Of a DNA stretch of 11,132 nucleotides, positions 7,900 through 11,132 are shown one piece after another. How positions within the stretch are numbered: the first letter of the stretch is position 1; every line of letters starts with the position of its first letter. The position numbers and the translations under genes are program-made. The notes below the pieces were generated by a model. That model did not search any database. It was not told where the DNA came from and saw nothing but the letters and a program-made list of their open reading frames with translations. The DNA comes from JAISFI01 sp031552425 (GTDB taxonomy: Bacteria > Bacteroidota > Bacteroidia > Bacteroidales > Azobacteroidaceae): positions 1-11,132 of the forward strand of contig JAVBMM010000073.1 in NCBI GenBank assembly GCA_031552425.1, in the 5' to 3' direction.

Positions 7900-8112
7900 A
7901 TGAAGATTTCCGATTTTTTCCGGCTATATTCCGAAGGGTTTAGACATATGACTTGGGGAAGAACTCTCTGGGTGATTATCTTGGTCAAACTTTTTATCAT
8001 GTTTGCCATTTTGAAGGTATTTTTCTTTCCTAATGCTTTGAAAAAATTCAATACCGATAAAGAAAAAAGCGAATATATCTCAAACGAACTTACAAAAAGA
8101 AAAACAGAGTGA
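7900..8112 (+). CDS. DUF4492 small membrane protein
   Basis: 70 residues, recognised as DUF4492 from the pattern FFRLYSEGFRHMTWGRTLW followed by a hydrophobic segment. A short amphipathic N-terminus containing aromatic and basic residues leads into one predicted membrane span at about 22-44 (LWVIILVKLF..., ending FFFPN), then a charged C-terminal tail (K48 to E70). The function of the family is unknown. Its members are commonly found directly upstream of cydA in Bacteroidota, as here (150 nt before cydA, same strand). That conserved placement and the size suggest a role as an accessory or assembly subunit of cytochrome bd, comparable in position to CydX or CydS, but it shows no obvious sequence similarity to them. 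No Shine-Dalgarno is visible before the ATG. Confidence 0.85.
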   Translation: MKISDFFRLYSEGFRHMTWGRTLWVIILVKLFIMFAILKVFFFPNALKKFNTDKEKSEYISNELTKRKTE

Positions 8113-8116
8113 GGTT

Positions 8117-8142
8117 CGTTACACTCTGCGAAGCGTGTTACG
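8117..8142 (+). other. Imperfect hairpin with GCGA tetraloop after DUF4492
   Basis: CGT and ACAC pair with GTGT and ACG, and CT with AG, closing a GCGA loop (8128-8131, a GNRA tetraloop). This gives 9 base pairs with two mismatches (8120/8139 and 8125/8134). It starts 5 nt after the DUF4492 stop. Its GC content stands out from the surrounding intergenic sequence. Confidence 0.5.
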
Positions 8143-8145
8143 CAA

Positions 8146-8174
8146 ATGTTAGGCTCGCTTTGCGAGCCTAACAT
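8146..8174 (+). terminator. Strong 13-bp hairpin between DUF4492 and cydA
   Basis: ATGTTAGGCTCGC (8146-8158), loop TTT (8159-8161), then the exact reverse complement (8162-8174): a perfect 13-bp stem. It is followed by CTAAATTTAAC rather than a run of T, so it is not a textbook intrinsic terminator. It could end or attenuate the DUF4492 message, stabilise its 3' end, or be part of a dispersed hairpin repeat. Its position just before a separate cydA promoter candidate favours a boundary between transcripts. Confidence 0.5.
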
Positions 8175-8196
8175 CTAAATTTAACATTATAATGAA

Positions 8197-8225
8197 ATTG
8201 GTTAATCGTTTTCTACTTATATTTG
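8197..8225 (+). promoter_or_regulatory. Promoter candidate for cydAB (Bacteroidota type)
   Basis: TATATTTG at 8218-8225 is a perfect TAnnTTTG -7 box. ATTG at 8197-8200 supplies the TTG of the -33 element with a 17-nt spacer, within the 17-23 nt range described for Flavobacterium. The start site would fall near 8230-8233, giving a leader of about 30 nt before the cydA ATG at 8263. It lies just beyond the two hairpins, so cydAB can probably be transcribed independently of DUF4492. Confidence 0.55.
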
Positions 8226-8262
8226 TAAGCAATAAAAATATCCGGCTTTTAAACAAACTACC

Positions 8263-9837
8263 ATGAATGAAATAGACATCTCTCTCATTGATTGGTCAAG
8301 AGCTCAGTTTGCTCTTACGGCAATGTATCATTGGCTATTTGTCCCCCTTACCTTAGGATTATCCATCATCATGTCTGTAATGGAAAGTATCTATTACAAA
8401 ACAGGAAATGTCTTTTGGAAACGAACTACACAATTCTGGATGAAAATTTTCGGCATCAACTTCGCGATAGGTGTTGCTACCGGAATTATTCTTGAATTTG
8501 AATTTGGCACCAATTGGTCTAATTACAGTTGGTTTGTAGGAGATATTTTCGGAGCCCCATTAGCAATAGAAGGAATTATGGCCTTTTTCCTGGAAGCTAC
8601 ATTCATTGCAGTGATGTATTTCGGATGGGAAAAAGTTTCTAAAAAATTTCATCTTGTTTCCACTTGGTTAGTCACAATAGGTGCTACCCTCTCTGCCCTT
8701 TGGATTCTTGTTGCCAACGCTTGGATGCAATTTCCTACCGGAATGAAATTCAATCCTGATACTGTAAGAAATGAGATGTTTGATTTTTGGGCAGTGATCG
8801 GTTCTTCCGTCGCAATCAATAAATTTTTCCACACTATTTTTTCCGGATGGTTGCTTGGAGCCGTTTTTGTACTAGGAATTAGTTCCTGGTTCCTGTTAAG
8901 AGGGAGAGAAAAAAAGTTTGCATTGGATAGTATCAAGATAGCTATCTATACAGGCATTATTTCTTCTTTATTACTTTTATACACAGGAGATGGTTCAGCA
9001 TATCAGGTTGCTCAAAAACAACCAATGAAATTAGCTGCAATGGAAGGACTTTACAACGGAAAAGAAAATGCTCAACTAATTGCAATAGGAGTATTAAACC
9101 CTAAAAAAAGCGTAGCAAACAATGAAGAAGAAACCTTTTTGTTCAAAGTAGAAATTCCTCATCTTCTATCCTATTTAGCACACAGAGACGGAAATGCTTT
9201 TGTTCCGGGAATTAAAGATTTAATCAAAGGGGGATATTTAACAGAAAACGGGAGAGCTCTTTCTGTGGAAGAAAAAATGATGAAAGGAAAATTAGCTATA
9301 CAAGCCTTAGGAGATTACCAAAAAGCAAAGAAAAAAAATGACCAAGAAGGTGTCTCACAAGCAAAGCGGGTGTTAGAAGAAAATTTTGCTCATTTCGGCT
9401 ATGGCTATTTCAAAGATCCAAAAGATGCCATACCTAACATCCCATTAGTTTTCTATTCTTTTCACATCATGGTAATTTTTGGAGTCTTTTTTATCTTTTT
9501 GTTTATATTGGTCTGGTTTCTGTATTACAAAAAGAAATTGGAACATGCCAAATGGATGCAATGGATATGCCTGATTTCTATTCCCCTTGCCTATATTGCA
9601 TCCCAAGCTGGGTGGATCGTCGCCGAAGTAGGGCGCCAACCCTGGGCGATACAGGATATCTTGCCAGTTTCTGCGGCAATATCAGACATTGAAACATCTT
9701 CCGTAAAAACTACATTTTTCATTTTTCTGTTTTTATTTACTGCGTTGTTGATTGCAGAAATCAGCATTATGATCAAGCAAATCAAAATAGGCCCAGAAGA
9801 ATACAAAGAAACAACAAATAATAAGGATCATGAGTAA
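8263..9837 (+). CDS. cydA: Cytochrome bd quinol oxidase subunit I
   Basis: 524 residues, the size of E. coli CydA (522), aligned with a +4 offset through the first half. All key residues are present: H23 (haem b595 ligand, E. coli H19), E103 and E111 (E99, E107), H190 and M403 (haem b558 ligands H186, M393), K256 and E261 of the quinol site (K252, E257), and E455/R458 in VAEVGRQPW (E445/R448). The stretch from about 256 to 390 is a long Q-loop of the E. coli (L) class. A multi-span inner-membrane protein, it oxidises quinol and reduces oxygen to water with very high affinity. In strict or nano-aerobic Bacteroidales this serves respiration and oxygen scavenging at trace oxygen. The start at 8263 fits the family N-terminus (IDWSRAQFALTAMYH). 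It overlaps cydB by 8 nt, indicating one transcript. No CydCD or CydX gene is in the window. Confidence 0.97.
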   Translation: MNEIDISLIDWSRAQFALTAMYHWLFVPLTLGLSIIMSVMESIYYKTGNVFWKRTTQFWMKIFGINFAIGVATGIILEFEFGTNWSNYSWFVGDIFGAPLAIEGIMAFFLEATFIAVMYFGWEKVSKKFHLVSTWLVTIGATLSALWILVANAWMQFPTGMKFNPDTVRNEMFDFWAVIGSSVAINKFFHTIFSGWLLGAVFVLGISSWFLLRGREKKFALDSIKIAIYTGIISSLLLLYTGDGSAYQVAQKQPMKLAAMEGLYNGKENAQLIAIGVLNPKKSVANNEEETFLFKVEIPHLLSYLAHRDGNAFVPGIKDLIKGGYLTENGRALSVEEKMMKGKLAIQALGDYQKAKKKNDQEGVSQAKRVLEENFAHFGYGYFKDPKDAIPNIPLVFYSFHIMVIFGVFFIFLFILVWFLYYKKKLEHAKWMQWICLISIPLAYIASQAGWIVAEVGRQPWAIQDILPVSAAISDIETSSVKTTFFIFLFLFTALLIAEISIMIKQIKIGPEEYKETTNNKDHE

Positions 9838-10927
9838 CATTGAATTTTTACAACTCTATTGGTGGTTTATTATTTCTCTTCTCGGAGGAATTTTGGTTTT
9901 CTTACTATTTGTACAAGGAGGACAAAGTTTACTGTTCAGTTTCGGGAAAAACAAAGAATTAAGTAGCCTGCTGGTATCTTCCCTGTCGAAAAAATGGGAA
10001 TTAACCTTTACTACTTTAGTTACATTCGGTGGAGCCTTATTTGCATCATTCCCACTTTTTTATTCCACAAGCTTCGGAGGTGCCTACGCATTGTGGATGC
10101 TGATTCTTTTCAGTTTTGTACTACAAGCCGTTTCTTATGAATTTCTTTCCAAAAAGGGAAATTTATTCGGAGAGGCCACCTACAAACTCTTCTTATTCAT
10201 CAATGGATTATTCGGAACTGTCCTCCTTGGAGTTGCAGTATCCATGTTTTTTACCGGAGGAGAATTTTCCATTAATAAAAGTAATATTTCAAACATTTTA
10301 CGACCTGTTATTTCTTCCTGGGACAATCCTTTACATGGATTAGAAGTTATTTTGGATTACCGCAACTTGATATTAGGTTTTGCCATATTTTTTCTTTCCC
10401 GTTCCTTAGGATGCCTGTATTTCATTAACAATATCAATCATACAGAGATCGACCGCCATGCACGCAAATTGTTACTGGTCAACGGAAGTTTTTTTGTGGT
10501 ACTTTTTCTTACTTATCTAACCTATTTATTACTTTCTTCCGGATATACTGAAACCGAACAAGGAACTTTCATTTCCGAATCTTTCAAATATTTGAATAAC
10601 TTAATAGCAATTCCTTGGCTACCAATCATTTTAGTATCCGGAGTATTATTAGTCTTATACGGATTTATACGAACAATATTACAACAACATTTTAATAAAG
10701 GCATTTGGTATGCAGGAGTCGGAGTCATCCTCACCGTTTTGAGTTTATTATTAACTGCCGGAATAAATAAAACTGCATATTTCCCTTCTATCAGTGACAT
10801 GCAAAGTTCTCTTTCCATATCCAACAGTAGTTCGGGAATATTCACTCTGCAAGTTATGTCGGTCGTTTCTCTTCTCATTCCTTTTGTGATTGCCTATATT
10901 TGGTATGCCTGGAAAGCATTAAAATAA
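9830..10927 (+). CDS. cydB: Cytochrome bd quinol oxidase subunit II
   Basis: 365 residues with about eight hydrophobic membrane spans, beginning FLQLYWWFIISLLGG like other Bacteroidota CydB proteins (E. coli FIWWLLVGVL). CydB packs against CydA and supports assembly and proton access to the haem pocket. The start codon lies inside cydA (8-nt overlap). AAGGA sits only 2 nt before the ATG, too close for a normal Shine-Dalgarno, so translational coupling is more likely. A notable difference from E. coli is that the TDGFDMG segment of span 1 is replaced by VQGGQSL, so both Asp positions are Gln (Q29, Q32). I believe this is general for the Bacteroidota branch. FTTLVTFGGALFASFPLFYSTSFGGAY-type sequence around 60-85 is strongly conserved in that branch. 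Confidence 0.95.
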   Translation: MSNIEFLQLYWWFIISLLGGILVFLLFVQGGQSLLFSFGKNKELSSLLVSSLSKKWELTFTTLVTFGGALFASFPLFYSTSFGGAYALWMLILFSFVLQAVSYEFLSKKGNLFGEATYKLFLFINGLFGTVLLGVAVSMFFTGGEFSINKSNISNILRPVISSWDNPLHGLEVILDYRNLILGFAIFFLSRSLGCLYFINNINHTEIDRHARKLLLVNGSFFVVLFLTYLTYLLLSSGYTETEQGTFISESFKYLNNLIAIPWLPIILVSGVLLVLYGFIRTILQQHFNKGIWYAGVGVILTVLSLLLTAGINKTAYFPSISDMQSSLSISNSSSGIFTLQVMSVVSLLIPFVIAYIWYAWKALK

Positions 10928-10946
10928 CTTAGTGTTCAACATAAAT

Positions 10947-11132
10947 ATGATTCGTTTATTTTCATCCATATTTCTATCTTGCTTATTTCCCCTATCCTCT
11001 CTTGTGGAAGCTCAGATACAAGTAAGTTCCTCTCCCCAAGGGCAATTTCCTGCATATATTGATAATGGAGATACCATTGCAATTGTCGGGGTTAGGGAAA
11101 TAATTATTTTTCCTCCGCAAATTTTTAAAGAT
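10947..11132 (+). CDS. Exported DUF4294-like protein, 3' partial
   Basis: The frame from the ATG at 10947 is open for 62 codons to the window edge. Residues 1-23 form a signal peptide (R3, hydrophobic core LFSSIFLSCLFPLSSL, cleavage likely after VEA before Q). C12 sits inside the core and is not a convincing lipobox. The mature start contains YIDNGDTIAIVGVREIIIFPPQIFK, whose Y-x-D-GD-T-I and V-REI-I-F-P spacing resembles DUF4294, a periplasmic Bacteroidota family of unknown function; the visible part is too short for certainty. It begins 19 nt after the cydB stop on the same strand with no terminator between, so co-transcription with cydAB is likely. No Shine-Dalgarno is visible. Confidence 0.7.
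   Translation, partial: MIRLFSSIFLSCLFPLSSLVEAQIQVSSSPQGQFPAYIDNGDTIAIVGVREIIIFPPQIFKD

Noticed and set aside
7857..8174. 105-codon minus-strand open frame opposite DUF4492
   Set aside because: It lies antisense to the recognisable DUF4492 gene, runs through both hairpins, and has no family resemblance or membrane/signal logic.
8117..8174. CRISPR repeat or riboswitch interpretation of the hairpin pair
   Set aside because: There is no repeat-spacer periodicity, and no known riboswitch core was recognised; the structures are simple stem-loops.

Overview
The window comes from an AT-rich member of the Bacteroidota, most likely order Bacteroidales. The evidence is the gene set: a GH3/beta-lactamase fusion, separate glycine-lipid acyltransferases, and a DUF4492 gene next to a cydAB pair whose CydB is of the Bacteroidota type. 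Two promoter candidates also match the Bacteroidota -7 consensus TAnnTTTG perfectly, and most genes lack a clear Shine-Dalgarno. Species cannot be fixed by reading alone. There are no rRNA, tRNA, CRISPR, IS or phage features.

Left part (1-2602, + strand): the 3' portion of a large gene fusing a NagZ-like GH3 beta-N-acetylglucosaminidase to a C-terminal class-C-beta-lactamase-like serine hydrolase, probably for muropeptide turnover. Its 5' end lies outside the window. Its stop codon directly abuts the stop codon of the convergent gene.

Middle (2603-7626, - strand, transcribed right to left): an exported LacZ-type GH2 beta-galactosidase, then two tightly packed acyltransferases. These are a PlsC-like protein (GlsA-like) and a GNAT/hemolysin-type N-acyltransferase (GlsB-like), together predicted to make glycine lipids or related N-acyl amino-acid lipids. 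A good promoter candidate for the acyltransferase pair sits just behind the lacZ stop codon, inside an 11-bp inverted repeat.

Right part (7900-11132, + strand): a small membrane protein (DUF4492), two adjacent hairpins, a promoter candidate, then cydA and cydB (overlapping by 8 nt) encoding cytochrome bd quinol oxidase. The start of an exported DUF4294 protein follows. This is a microaerobic respiration locus. The 273-bp gap at 7627-7899 separates the divergent beta-galactosidase and DUF4492/cyd units.

No clearly new system was found. The points most worth a second look are the NagZ-amidase-like fusion, the hairpin and promoter arrangement between DUF4492 and cydA, DUF4492 as a possible oxidase accessory subunit, and the inverted repeat overlapping the lacZ end and glsA promoter.
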